NCBI RefSeq assembly: GCF_038502225.1
Contig: NC_091293.1
Location: 7,603,026-7,667,025 of the forward strand
Direction of reading: 5' to 3'
DNA length: 64,000 nt
DNA from: Cherax quadricarinatus
Lineage: Eukaryota; Arthropoda; Malacostraca; Decapoda; Parastacidae
Shown in pieces: positions 1-10,068 of this stretch. A program made the position numbers and the translations under genes. The notes beneath the pieces are model-generated. The model searched no databases. It was given only the letters and a program-made list of their open reading frames with translations, and was not told the DNA's origin. How positions within the stretch are numbered: position 1 is the stretch's first letter; the number at the start of each line of letters is the position of its first letter.

Positions 1-2110
1 CAGGAAAACCAGTACAAGAAATGATGGACTATGTAGCAACAAAATGCAAGGAGGCAGAGGAGAGGTTTGTTCCCAAGGGAAACAGAAATAATGGGAAGAA
101 CAGAACGAGTCCTTGGTTCACCCAAAGGTGTAGGGAGGCAAAAACTAGGTGTAATAGAGAATGGAAAAGGTACAGAAGACAGAGAACTCAGGAAAATAAA
201 GAAACCAGCCGAAGAGCCAGAAACGAATATGCACAGATAAGAAGGGAGGCTCAGAGACAATATGAAAATGACATAGCATCAAAAGTAAAGACTGACCCGA
301 AGCTGTTGTACAGCCACATCAGGAGGAAAACAACAGTCAAGGACCAGGTAATCAGACTGAGGAAGGGTGATGGGGAATTCACAAGAAACGACCGAGAGGT
401 ATGTCAGGAGCTCAACACAAGATTTAAAGAGGTATTTACAGTGGAAACCAGTAGGACTCCAAGAAATCAGAACAGGGGGGCACACCAGCAAGTGCTGGAT
501 GAGGTACATATAACCAAGGAGGAGGTGAAGAAGCTGCTATGCGAACTTGACACCTCAAAGGCGGTGGGACCAGACAACATCTCTCCATGGGTCCTTAAAG
601 AGGGAGCAGAGATATTGTGTGAGCCATTAACAAAGATCTTCAACACATCATTTGAAACTGGGCAACTCCCTGAGGTATGGAAAATGGCAAATGTAGTCCC
701 AATTTTTAAAAAGGGAGACAGACATGAGGCACTAAACTACAGACCTGTATCTCTAACGTGTATAGTATGCAAGGTCATGGAGAAGATCATCAGGAGGAGA
801 GTGGTGGGGCACCTGGAAAGAAACAAGTGTATAATTGACAACCAGCACGGTTTCAGGGAAGGAAAATCCTGTGTCACAAACCTACTAGAGTTTTATGACA
901 AGGTGACAGAAGTAAGACAAGAGAGAGAGGGGTGGATCGACTGCGTATTTTTGGACTGCAAGAAGGCTTTCGACACAGTTCCTCACAAGAGGTTACTGCA
1001 AAAGCTAGAGGACCAGGCACACATAACAGGAAAGGCACTGCAATGGATCAGAGAATATCTGACAGGGAGGAAACAACGAGTCATGGTACGCGACGAGGTG
1101 TCAGAGTGGGCGCCTGTGACAAGCGGGGTTCCACAGGGGTCAGTCCTAGGACCTGTGCTGTTCTTGGTATACGTGAACGACATAACGGAAGGGATAGACT
1201 CAGAAGTGTCCTTGTTTGCAGACGATGTGAAGTTAATGAGAAGAATCGAATCGGACGAGGATCAGGCAGGACTACAAAGAGATCTGGACAGGCTACAAGC
1301 CTGGTCCAGCAACTGGCTCCTTGAATTTAACCCTGCCAAATGCAAAGTCATGAAGATTGGGGAAGGGCAAAGAAGACCGCAGACACAATATAGTTTAGAT
1401 GGCCAAAGACTGCAAACCTCACTAAAGGAAAAAGATCTGGGGGTGAGTATAACACCGAGCATATCTCCTGAGGCGCACATCAATCAGATAACTGCTGCAG
1501 CATACGGGCGCCTGGCAAACCTACGGATAGCGTTCCGATACCTCAGTAAGGATTCGTTTAAGACTCTGTACACCATCTACGTCAGGCCCATACTGGAGTA
1601 TGCAGCACCAGTTTGGAATCCACACCTAGTCAAGCACGTCAAGAAATTAGAGAAAGTGCAAAGGTTTGCAACAAGACTAGTCCCAGAGCTACGGGGATTG
1701 TCCTATGAAGAAAGGTTGAGGGAAATCGGCCTGACGACACTGGAGGCCAGGAGGGTCAGGGGAGACATGATAACGACATATAAAATACTGCGCGGAATAG
1801 ACGAGGTGGACAAAGACGGGATGTTCCAGAGATGGGACACAGACACAAGAGGTCACAATTGGAAGTTGAAGACTCAGATGAATCAAAGGGATGTTAGGAA
1901 GTATTTCTTCAGTCATAGAGTAGTCAGGCCATGGAATAGCCTAGAAAGTGATGTGGTGGAGGCAGGAACCATACATAGTTTTAAGGCGAGGTATGATAGA
2001 GCTCATGGGGCAGGGAGAGAGAGGACCTAGTAGCAATCAGCGAAGAGGCGGGGCCAGGAGCTGTGACTCGACCCCTGCAACCACAAATAGGTGAGTACAA
2101 ATAGGTGAGT
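1..2110 (+). mobile_element. L-AC LINE copy 1 (CR1-like), truncated by the window edge
   Basis: This is a non-LTR retrotransposon entering from outside the window. It carries an intact RT frame, then about 80 bp of 3' UTR (GCGGGGCCAGGAGC, CGACCCCTGCAACC) ending AGGTGAGTACAAATAGGTGAGTACA and running into (AC)n at 2111-2128. The same 3' end recurs in more than ten other places here, which defines the family. CR1 affinity is inferred from the RT wording (PVSLTCIVCKVMEKII, QHGFREGKSC, SGVPQGSVLGP, FADD) and from the endonuclease of sister copies (MGDFNH...IDWE, GASDH). A related Jockey-group clade cannot be excluded by eye. Confidence 0.93.
3..2030 (+). CDS. LINE reverse transcriptase (ORF2, C-terminal two thirds), intact
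   Basis: The product would copy the element's RNA into DNA at a nicked target (target-primed reverse transcription). The frame is open from the first bases of the window; the Met at 21 is internal, because the preceding codons (GKPVQE) align with the sister copy at 55.2-58.6 kb. Counting from that Met, RT motifs appear in order: KAVGPDNISPWVLKEG near residue 180, PVSLTCIVCKVMEKII near 241, QHGFREGKSC near 273, LDCKKAFDTVPHKRLL near 310, SGVPQGSVLGPVLF near 370, and the catalytic FADD at 399-402. The C-terminal region (YEERLREIGL, TRGHNWKLK, FFSHRVVRPWNSL) is typical of CR1/Jockey ORF2. There are no frameshifts or stops over 669 residues, unlike almost every other copy here, so this copy is comparatively young. 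The endonuclease lies outside the window. Confidence 0.93.
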   Translation, partial: GKPVQEMMDYVATKCKEAEERFVPKGNRNNGKNRTSPWFTQRCREAKTRCNREWKRYRRQRTQENKETSRRARNEYAQIRREAQRQYENDIASKVKTDPKLLYSHIRRKTTVKDQVIRLRKGDGEFTRNDREVCQELNTRFKEVFTVETSRTPRNQNRGAHQQVLDEVHITKEEVKKLLCELDTSKAVGPDNISPWVLKEGAEILCEPLTKIFNTSFETGQLPEVWKMANVVPIFKKGDRHEALNYRPVSLTCIVCKVMEKIIRRRVVGHLERNKCIIDNQHGFREGKSCVTNLLEFYDKVTEVRQEREGWIDCVFLDCKKAFDTVPHKRLLQKLEDQAHITGKALQWIREYLTGRKQRVMVRDEVSEWAPVTSGVPQGSVLGPVLFLVYVNDITEGIDSEVSLFADDVKLMRRIESDEDQAGLQRDLDRLQAWSSNWLLEFNPAKCKVMKIGEGQRRPQTQYSLDGQRLQTSLKEKDLGVSITPSISPEAHINQITAAAYGRLANLRIAFRYLSKDSFKTLYTIYVRPILEYAAPVWNPHLVKHVKKLEKVQRFATRLVPELRGLSYEERLREIGLTTLEARRVRGDMITTYKILRGIDEVDKDGMFQRWDTDTRGHNWKLKTQMNQRDVRKYFFSHRVVRPWNSLESDVVEAGTIHSFKARYDRAHGAGRERT

Positions 2111-2128
2111 ACACACACACACACACAC

Positions 2129-2220
2129 CGAGGTATGATAAAGCTCATGGGGCAGGGAGAGTGAGACCTAGTAGCGACTAGCGACTAGGCGGGGCCAGGA
2201 GCTATGACCCAACCTCTGCA
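2129..2220 (+). mobile_element. L-AC LINE 3' fragment, copy 2
   Basis: About 90 bp of L-AC 3' end (GAGGTATGATAAAGCTCATGG, GCGGGGCCAGGAGC) starts directly after the (AC)n tail of copy 1 and ends in a short (AC)n at 2221-2230. It is a severely 5'-truncated insertion in the same orientation, placed in the older copy's AC tail. Confidence 0.85.
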
Positions 2221-2238
2221 ACACACACACTCGCAGAC

Positions 2239-2500
2239 GTTTCAGAGATGGAACACAGGAAAAAGGAGGCACAACTGGAGGTTGAAAACTCATGCGAGTC
2301 ATACGGATGTTAGGAAGTATTTTAGCCTCAGAGTTGTCAGGAAGTCGAGAATCTGTATAGTGGATGCAAGAGCTATTCACAGCTTTAAGAAGAGGTATGA
2401 TAAGGCCCTTGGAGAGGGGGGAAAACGACTTCGTAGCGGCTATCGAAGAGACGGGGCCAGGAGCTGAGAATCGACCCCTGTAATCACATATAGGTGAATA
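2239..2500 (+). mobile_element. L-AC LINE 3' fragment, copy 3
   Basis: This fragment encodes the last part of ORF2 (FQRWNTGKRRHNWRLKT, TDVRKYF, VVRK) and then the L-AC 3' UTR ending ATAGGTGAATACA. It is bounded on the left by the AC tract of copy 2 and on the right by (AC)n with CGAACG interruptions (2500-2577). It is 5'-truncated and decayed. Confidence 0.85.
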
Positions 2501-2537
2501 CACACACACACGAACGCACACACACACACACACACGA

Positions 2538-2577
<40 letters not shown>
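2500..2577 (+). repeat. (AC)n microsatellite, 3' tail of LINE copy 3
   Basis: AC dinucleotide tract with two GAACG interruptions, continuous with the LINE 3' end. Confidence 0.97.
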
Positions 2578-3150
2578 TAAAAACAGGTGACATCATTCTC
2601 ATAACATCTGAAGGCTCGATCCTCCGACTTGCTAGTCAGGTGTTGATGGCGTCACAACCCGGCTATGACTTCGGCTCCATAATATACGGAGGCGATACAA
2701 AAAAAAAAATATATATATAAACAATTATGGAGGAAATACAATCAAGACACAAAGATACCCAAGCAGACTCAGAGAAACTCAACACAAACATAAAAACACC
2801 AGAGAATTATAACTCATTCACTTCACAAATAAAGAAAAAATAGCATAATTAAAAAAAAGATAATTCCCTTTTCTTACAATTATGAAACTGAGAAAAGGCG
2901 ATTTACTATTCACTAACCTTTTATTTTTTTTTTCCGTCACATTTTTGACTTCGTGGAAATTCCCCTTATTTATTTTCTGTATCAGATCTCCTGGAGAGCG
3001 AAACGTTGCAGCACAAAATGTCGCTTTAATTCCATATGTCCTTTTTACCTAACATATTGTCGCTAATTTTACCCAAAGTATAACGAAAAGAAAAAGTCCC
3101 TGGCTGGCAACACGTCTCAGCGGAGAAGATACTCAGGTGTACCAACAACA
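2578..3150. other. no gene recognised
   Basis: A/T-rich, non-tandem sequence. The only recognisable piece is a degenerate FB motif near 2990-3025 (TGGAGAGCGAAACGTTGCAG). No coding potential is seen on either strand. Confidence 0.6.
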
Positions 3151-3765
3151 TGACGAATCAAACACAAATGCCAAACTTGCGAATCTGTATCTGAAGAAAA
3201 TTTGCCCACCAGTTGCTGTTTTTTTTTTCATATCGATACAGAAATAACATACGAAGACAGTAGAAGCTGAGGTAATCAGTCCCTTCCCTCTTAATTAAAA
3301 AAGAAAAAAGAGACGTTGGCTGGCGAAATGTCTTCAGATGAAGATACCCAGGTGCTGCAGCACATGTGTTTTATTTGTAGCCAGGTGTTGCAACACATGT
3401 ATTTAATTCCTAGTAGCTAGGTGTTGCTACACATGTGTTTAATTTGCAGCCAGGTATTGCAGCACATGTGTTTAATTCCTAGTAGCCAGGTGTTGCAACA
3501 CGTGTTTAATTTGTAACCAGGTGTTGCAGCACGTGTTTAATTCTTAGTAGCCAGGTGTTGCAACACACATATTTAATTCCTCGTAGCCAGGTGTTGCAGT
3601 ACATGTGTTTAATTTCTCTTAGCCAGGTGTTGCAACAAGTGTTTAATTTCTCGTAGCCATGTGTTGCAGCACATGTGTTTAATTCTTAGTAGCCAGGTGT
3701 TGCAACACATGTGTCTCATTCATCACCTTGTCAGTATTCTCTACAATTACTGGTACACACTCTGA
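3150..3765 (+). repeat. FB foldback arm with an internal minisatellite (3345-3722)
   Basis: The left part has FB internal sequence (GAGGTAATCAGTCCC at 3270) followed by the arm (GGCTGGCGAAATGTCTTCAG, then GATACCCAGGTGCTGCAGCA). The arm's terminal motif is then repeated about ten times with period about 36 bp (TAGCCAGGTGTTGCARCACATGTGTTTAATTC). After the array the normal FB terminus resumes (ACATGTGTCTCATT, then CTTGTCAGTATT). The array is therefore an amplification inside one arm of the element. Confidence 0.8.
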
Positions 3766-3892
3766 GGTGTTGTGGTGTCTCACGCTCGTTTCTCATCCAC
3801 GGTCTTACACATAACTTTTCATTTATTTCTGGTAGTGATTTGTTCACAAGTTCATCAATCCGTCACTTCATCAGCCGATAAGTTGATGAACA

Positions 3893-4195
3893 GGGTATGT
3901 TAGCGTATGTTTGGGTATGTCTGGGTATGTTAGCGTATGTTTAGGTATGTTATCGTATGTTTGGGTACATTATTGTATGTTTGGGTATGTTATCGTATGT
4001 TTGGGTACATTATTGTATGTTTGGGTATGTTAACTTATGTCTGGGTATGTTATCGTATGTTTAGGTATGTTATCGTATGTTTGGGTATATTAGAGTATGT
4101 TTGGGTATGTTAGCGTATGTTTGGGTATGTTAGCGTATGTTTGGGTATGTTAGCGTATGTTTAGGTATGTTAACGTATGTCTGGGTATGTTAGGG
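3893..4195 (+). repeat. 20-bp minisatellite
   Basis: About 15 tandem copies of a unit close to GTATGTTTGGGTATGTTAGC, itself built of two decamers beginning GTATGT. Copies differ by point changes. Confidence 0.93.
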
Positions 4196-4261
4196 AAGAT
4201 TTAGGTCAGGTGGGTATCAGGTTAGAAGATACATGGGAAGTTATGAGGAATGGGGTTATTA

Positions 4262-4352
4262 GAGGAGTTTCGCCCACCCACTGGGCTTTTCTCAGGTCCC
4301 AAGCCCGTCGAGTGGGCTTAATGAAGACCACATTTTGGGCGAAACATCGTAT
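4262..4352. repeat. degenerate FB hairpin
   Basis: Inverted repeat: GTTTCGCCCACCCACTGGGC on the left mirrors AGTGGGC...TTTGGGCGAAAC on the right. It has the GCGAAAC/GTTTCGC signature of the FB family, but the CTGATGA-like boxes are mutated. Confidence 0.65.
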
Positions 4353-4369
4353 TTGCCTCCTAAAAGTTT

Positions 4370-5222
4370 CTCACTCTTCCCTAGTATTGTATTGGTGCCT
4401 CTCACCCTTCCCTTCCATTACATTGGTGCATCTCACCCTTAGCTACCATTGTATTGCTGCTTCTCACAGTAACCTACCGTTGTATTGTGTCTGTCACCCT
4501 CACCTACACAGTGGGTTTCTTCAGTGGAATACCAATGAGACTCTACGTGGAGATAGCAGAAACAGTGGAGAAGTAAAGGCAATATAATCACTCCGATCCT
4601 CAGTCTTGAAGTAATATTTTCTAGGCGATCACTTAACACTTCTCCAGCTCAGGGACTGACTCAAACCTCCACCTCAGCGATGATGGACTGATCACATTAT
4701 ATTTTCCTCTACAACGCTTCTTGGGTTAAAAATTTTAGTCACCTCTGTATTAGACTGAAAGCGACACTTTTCGGTGATAAACATTGCTAAGTGTTGTAGA
4801 TGCGTCTCACTCGTCTCCCTGTATATGGTAAATATCATTAAAATCTAATTTAACAACGCTAAAAATCTGCTTATTTTTCTTTTCACCCAAGTCATTCAGA
4901 GACAGATTTCATATCAGTTCAGATTTCATCATTTAGACTGCCTCTTGCACTCCTTGTCATACCTGTGCTTGCAACTCTTACTTACTAGTGCCAACGTTAT
5001 GGGGTAATTAAAAAACACGGGGGAAGCTCATATTTTTTTTTTTTTTGCGAGAATTTAACCACAGTTATTTACAGCCGCTGTTAAATATGCTGTCAACAAG
5101 GGTCAGTGATGCACTAGAGGCAGCAAAAACACATGCTAATGAGATATAATTACTTAATTATTAACTACGATATTATACAATTTCTCATATTATTCCATAA
5201 AAGGTAATTTATGATATGTTTT
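4370..5222. other. no gene recognised
   Basis: Low-complexity A/T-rich sequence with short T and A runs. No tandem array, RT homology or convincing exon is visible. Confidence 0.55.
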
Positions 5223-5224
5223 AG

Positions 5225-5318
5225 AACATATATAACAACACTGCAGTAGCTAAGGACTCGAACCCATGCTGCTTTGGTCTGCCGTGTTGTTATTGATCAA
5301 TACCACTCGTTCGTGGTT

Positions 5319-5322
<4 letters not shown>
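5225..5322. mobile_element. tRNA-derived SINE fragment (family with (AT)n ends)
   Basis: The block contains CTAAGGACTCGAACCCATGC (an inverse of the tRNA B-box GGTTCGAGTCC) and then GTTGTTATTGATCAATACCACTCG, followed by (AT)n. The same two blocks recur at 54.57-54.97 kb, which supports a dispersed tRNA-derived family. Confidence 0.65.

Positions 5323-5405
<83 letters not shown>
5321..5405. repeat. (AT)n microsatellite
   Basis: About 85 bp of pure AT/TA dinucleotide next to the SINE end. Confidence 0.98.
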
Positions 5406-5408
<3 letters not shown>

Positions 5409-5443
5409 AGGAATTCGCAAGAGCAGGCGAAATATACACAAAC

Positions 5444-5540
5444 ACTGATCTCTGGCCGAAGGAGAGACTCACAAGGAACAAGGCACTGCGTACCTTGTTC
5501 CAAGGTTCGGTGGTTCGCGTCTCTTTCGGCCAGAGATCAG

Positions 5541-5541
<1 letters not shown>
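5444..5541. repeat. 98-bp nested palindromic element between AT tracts
   Basis: The outer arms ACTGATCTCTGGCCGAAGGA and its near-perfect reverse complement (TTCGGCCAGAGATCAGT) enclose an inner hairpin GGAACAAGG...CCTTGTTCC at 5475-5501. The block could fold end to end and lies between two (AT)n tracts, like a MITE or foldback insertion. Confidence 0.8.

Positions 5542-5542
<1 letters not shown>

Positions 5543-5623
<81 letters not shown>
5543..5623. repeat. (TA)n then (CA)n microsatellite
   Basis: About 44 bp of TA followed by about 37 bp of CA, directly abutting the 5' side of the Penelope-like element. Confidence 0.97.
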
Positions 5624-5625
<2 letters not shown>

Positions 5626-5639
5626 GATACCTCTCATAT

Positions 5640-6298
5640 CCGAACTATATAGGCCGAGACCGGTTTGCAAACGTGGAGTTTCCGGGTACGTGATTGGAAA
5701 AAATGCGCATCCCTACCGTCATATCGCCATCAGCGATGGCTCAGCACCATATATCCTATATGAATGGTTGGTTATACTTCTAACTCCCATAGTCGGTAGG
5801 ATTTGGGATGTACATGATAAAAATAATGTAGACCTTACTAAAAGACTCCTGAAATTAAATGTCCCACTTGACTTTACCCTAGTGAGCTCTGGTGTCACAG
5901 CTCTGTTCACCAAAATCTCTGTCCCTGACTTGCTTTCGTACCATGAAGGGGAACTAGAAAACTTCCCCATGCCCTACCCCACGAAAATAATATTTAAATT
6001 GATAAAAAATTTTGTTACTGATTGTAAATTCGTGTTTGAAGGGGAATATTATGCTCAAAAACAAGGCATGGCAATGGGAAATCCCCTTATCCCCTTACTC
6101 AGCAACTTGTATATGGAATTCTATGTGACTAGACTTCTTAAAGACATTCTTCCAGATAAAGCTAGTTGGTTCAGATATGTCGATGATGTTCTTTGCCTCT
6201 GGTCTAGAAATCATAACATTAATGAGTTCCTACCTAGACTCAGTGGTCTAGTACCTTCCATTAATTTCACAACAGAACATGAAATGAACAATACTTAG
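5640..6298 (+). pseudogene. Penelope-type reverse transcriptase remnant
   Basis: Motif B is YYAQKQGMAMGNPLIPLLSNLYMEF-like and motif C is WFRYVDDVLCLW, both characteristic of Penelope RTs. Motif A reads SSGVTALFTKIS where the family has an F/S-D-V-x-x-L-F-T-N pattern, so the first catalytic aspartate is lost. The open frame also runs upstream through AT and CA repeats, so its apparent start is not biological. A stop follows EMNNT at 6298, where the family normally continues. The copy is inactive. Confidence 0.85.
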
Positions 6299-6689
6299 CC
6301 GGTCTTAGATGTTTTAATCCAACGTGTTGATAGAAATTCAAATTTACGGTCTATAGGAAGTCCACCAATGTGTCGTCATTCATTGACTGCTATTCCAATC
6401 ACGAAACAAGGGTAAAAAGGAGTGTGTACCTCACAATGTTCTTGAGAGCATTGCGCATCTGCAGTCCAATGTACTTAGAGGATGAATTCAGCAAGTTATT
6501 CAACAAAACTGAGATATCCTAGGGATTTTGTCGAGAAGGCATTAATGTAACAAGATTTTCTACAGGACTGAACCTAAGGAAGTTATTGCCAGGCAAAATG
6601 TATTAGTTTTACCATACAATGAGAGCCTGTTTTGCCTGCATGAGGTATTAAAAATTATCAATTTAAGCCTTGCTTTCAAAAGCACTGGG

Positions 6690-6960
6690 ACTATGAAACA
6701 AAGGCTGATTAAAAACACACCCTCCAACAAAGTTGACGGGGTTTACAATGTCCAATGCGCTCAGTGTCCTCTCTCATATATAGGTCAAACAGGTAAACAT
6801 CTGGAAACCAGAATAGCCCAACATAAATACTCAGGACAGGGCAGGCGTCGAACGCTGTCTTTAACCATGTTAGTTCCTGTGATTACAGTTCTGTCATAGA
6901 AACACAACTGAATCTTCCCTCTAGAAACATGACAGGAATAACGTATATAACTCAAATTAT
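6690..6960 (+). pseudogene. GIY-YIG endonuclease remnant of the Penelope-like element
   Basis: GVY followed by YIGQTGKHLETRI gives the GIY-YIG core with the conserved arginine, plus the usual upstream CAQCPL cysteine pair. The frame breaks after HKYSGQG, and the continuation (SSCDYSSVIETQLNLPSRN) is in another frame. Confidence 0.8.
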
Positions 6961-7009
6961 GGGTTATTCATTTTCGACAGCTATTTAATAGTATCTATTG
7001 TACACAAGC

Positions 7010-7815
7010 TTAAACAATAATGTTATACAGAATCACAGGATTGTTCATTATACCAGGTGGTTTCATGATGGATTGGTGATGCTCGACTAGTGTCTACACA
7101 CCAAGACATCATGCTACATCAGTTGAGAATGGTTATGTAACTTATTTAGCTGTTACTGTACTATACAAGATTACGTGATAACACAGTGGGTTAAAGGATA
7201 TTAGAATTAGAAATTTGGATCATAGAAATACTATCGGAATGGTATAGAAGATTCCCAAATAAGGCATATTAATCGATACCGAGAAGACTGGTTGACAATA
7301 TTTAGGAAAATATGAAGAGATACTTCTGTGTACCCCTGGGAACATTCGAGTACCCCGGACCAGGACACTTAAACGGACAAAAAAGCACATTCATTTCCTT
7401 TCTTTTATTAATTAAAAAGGTCACACAGAATAATAGATATCCTTATGTATATCATCCACTGAGAAACGTATTTTCTCAAGTCACATGACTTGTTCTAAGC
7501 GGCTAGAAAAAGCTTGGGGTTGGTTACTATATCTTCTAATTTCATTGTCCTTGACTTCTCAAAACCCTCCTACCCCATATAGAGAGGATGGGGATGGTGG
7601 TGGTGCACATTCCGAGAGAGGCTGCGGAAGGTGACAGACCCGCATTGCACTACTCTGAGGAAACTTCCCCTCACTCCTTCAGTTTTACCTTGCAACATTG
7701 CATAGCTCCTGATGACGTACTGAGAAGTCTGAAAGCACTTGAGCTAAAGATTTCCCCCCCCCTCCCATGGTTTGTCTTGCATAGTTAGGATCGCCTGTCT
7801 GCAATTGTTTACATA
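7010..7815. other. no gene recognised
   Basis: Mixed-composition sequence with no tandem array and no RT homology. Short open frames near 7588-7788 have no recognisable domain. Confidence 0.5.
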
Positions 7816-9347
7816 TTTTTTTTATTATCACACTGGCCGATTCCCACCAAGGCAGGGTGGCCCGAAAAGAAAAACTTTCACCATTATTCACTCCATCACT
7901 GTCTTGCCAGAAGGGTGCTTAACACTACAGTTTTTAAACTGCAACATTAACACCCCTCCTTCAGAGTGCAGGCACTGTACTTCCCATCTCCAGGACTCAT
8001 GTCCGGCCTGCCGGTTTCCCTGAATCCCTTCATAAATGTTACTTTGCTCACACTCCAACAGCACGTCAAGTATTAAAAACCATTTGTCTCCATTCACTCC
8101 TATCGAACACGCTCACGCATGCCCACTGGAAGTCCAAGCCCCTCGCACACAAAACCTCCTTTACCCCCTCCCTCCAAGTTTTCCTAGGCCGACCCCTACC
8201 CTGCCTTCCTTCCACTACAGACTGATACACTCTTGAAGTCACTCTGTTTCGCTCCATTCTCTCTACATGTCCGAACCATCTCAACAACCCTTCCTCAGCC
8301 CTCTGGACACCAGTTTTGGCAATCCCGCACCTCCTCCTAACTTCCAAACTACGAATTCTCTGCATTATATTCACGCCACACATTGCCCTCAGACATGACA
8401 TCTCCACTGCCTCCAGGCGTCTCCTCGCTGCAACATTCATCACCCATGCTTCACAACCATATAAGAGCGTTGGTAAAACTATACTCTCATACATTCCCCT
8501 CTTTGCTTCCAAGGACAAAGTTCTTTGTCTTCACAGACTCCTAAGTGCACCTCTCACCCTTTTCCCCTCATCAATTCTATGATTCACCTCATCTTTCATA
8601 GACCCATCCGCTGACACGTCCACTCCCAACTATCTGAATACATTCACCTCCACCATACTCTCTCCCTCCAATCTGATATCCAATCTTTCATCACCTAATC
8701 TTTTTGTTATCCTCATAACCTTACTCTTTCCTGTATTCACCTTTAATTTTCTTCTTTTACATACCCTACCAAATTCATCCACCAACCTCTGCAACTTCTC
8801 TTCAGAATCTCCCAAGAGCACAGTGTCATCAGCAAAAAGCAACTGTGACAACTCCCACTTTATGTGTGATTCTTTATCTTTTAACTCCCCTCCTCTTGCC
8901 AAGACCCTCGCATTTACTTCTCTTACAACCCCATCTATAAATATATTAAACAACCACGGTGACATCACACATCCTTGTCTAAGGCCTACTTTTACTGGGA
9001 AATAATCTCCCTCTTTCCTACATACTCTAACTTGAGCCTCACTATCCTCGTAAAAACTCTTCACTGCTTTCAGTAACCTACCTCCTATGCCATACACCTG
9101 CAGCATCTGCCACATTGCCCCCCTATCCACCCTGTCATACGCCTTTTCCTAATCCATAAATGCCACTAAAACCTCTTTAGCCTTATCTAAATATTGTTTT
9201 CTTATAAGTTTCACTGTAAACACCTGGTCCACACACCCCCTACCTTTCCTAAAGCCTCATTGTTCATCTGCTATCCTATTCTCCGTCTTACTCTTAATTC
9301 TTTTAATAATAACTCTACGATACACTTTACCAGGTATACTCAAAAGA
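7816..9347 (-). mobile_element. L-AT LINE copy 1 (RTE-like), 5'-truncated
   Basis: The minus strand reads RT motifs YGIGGRLLKAVKSFYEDSEAQVRV, GLRQGCVMSPWLFNIFIDG and LLFADDTVLLGDSEEKLQ (8630-9130), then the C-terminal part LLYGCEAWV, RIRSLEVRRRCG and GRGRPRKTWREGVKE (8066-8518). This wording is characteristic of RTE-type LINEs. The frame is broken by a stop just before EKAYDRVDRGAM and by a frameshift near 8600. The 3' UTR has a GGCC...GGCC hairpin (GCCACCCTGCCTTGGTGGG) and ends in a short ATAATAAAAA tail. The 5' end joins (AT)n at 9349. Confidence 0.9.
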
Positions 9348-9348
9348 C

Positions 9349-9573
<225 letters not shown>

Positions 9574-9764
9574 TGAGCACATTCGTGTTTACATCTTACT
9601 TACATTCCCAGAGTACGTAATTGTTTGTGTACATGAAATGAGTTGATTGTGGGTTGGTTATTGGTGGGGCGTGTTGGGTTAGTGACGCAGTGAGTTATTG
9701 GTGATGTGTGGGAACCAGTTATGTACCCACAAGCCGATTCAAAAATGCTTTTGATTTTATCCTG

Positions 9765-9956
9765 TTTGTAAACTATCCTGCCTGTAAATCGTCCTGCTTG
9801 TAAATTATATTGCCTGTAAATTATCCTGCTTGTAAATTTTCCTGGCTGTAAACTTTCCTGCATGTGAATTTTCCTGCCAGTAAATTATCCTGCTTGTAAA
9901 TTATCCAGTTTGTACATTTTCCTGCCTGTGAATTTTCCTACCAGTAAATTATCCAC
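9765..9956 (+). repeat. 16-bp degenerate minisatellite
   Basis: About 12 units near TGTAAATTATCCTGCT, with CCTGC and TGTAAAT best conserved. Confidence 0.85.
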
Positions 9957-10068
9957 TTGAACTTTCTTCTTATGCAAAATTATCATCCGCATGCAACGCT
10001 CTGTTCCAGTTTACGATGTTTGTGCTCTCACAGAGTTTAACGTGGGTAATGAAGTTTTTTACTGAATT

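Larger units (their letters stand above)
5624..7010 (+). mobile_element. Penelope-like retroelement, 5'-truncated and decayed
   Basis: An RT domain is followed in the same orientation by a GIY-YIG endonuclease, the diagnostic order of Penelope-like elements. RT sequence spans about 5640-6298, then a frameshifted linker, then endonuclease sequence at about 6690-6960 (GVYNVQCAQC, YIGQTGKHLETRIAQHK, and SSVIETQLNLPSRN in a shifted frame). The 5' end abuts (TA)n(CA)n. I could not place the 3' end or any terminal repeats precisely. Confidence 0.88.

Noticed and set aside
21..23. ATG at 21 as the true start of the LINE protein
   Set aside because: The frame is open upstream to the window edge and the preceding residues align with another copy, so the ATG is internal.
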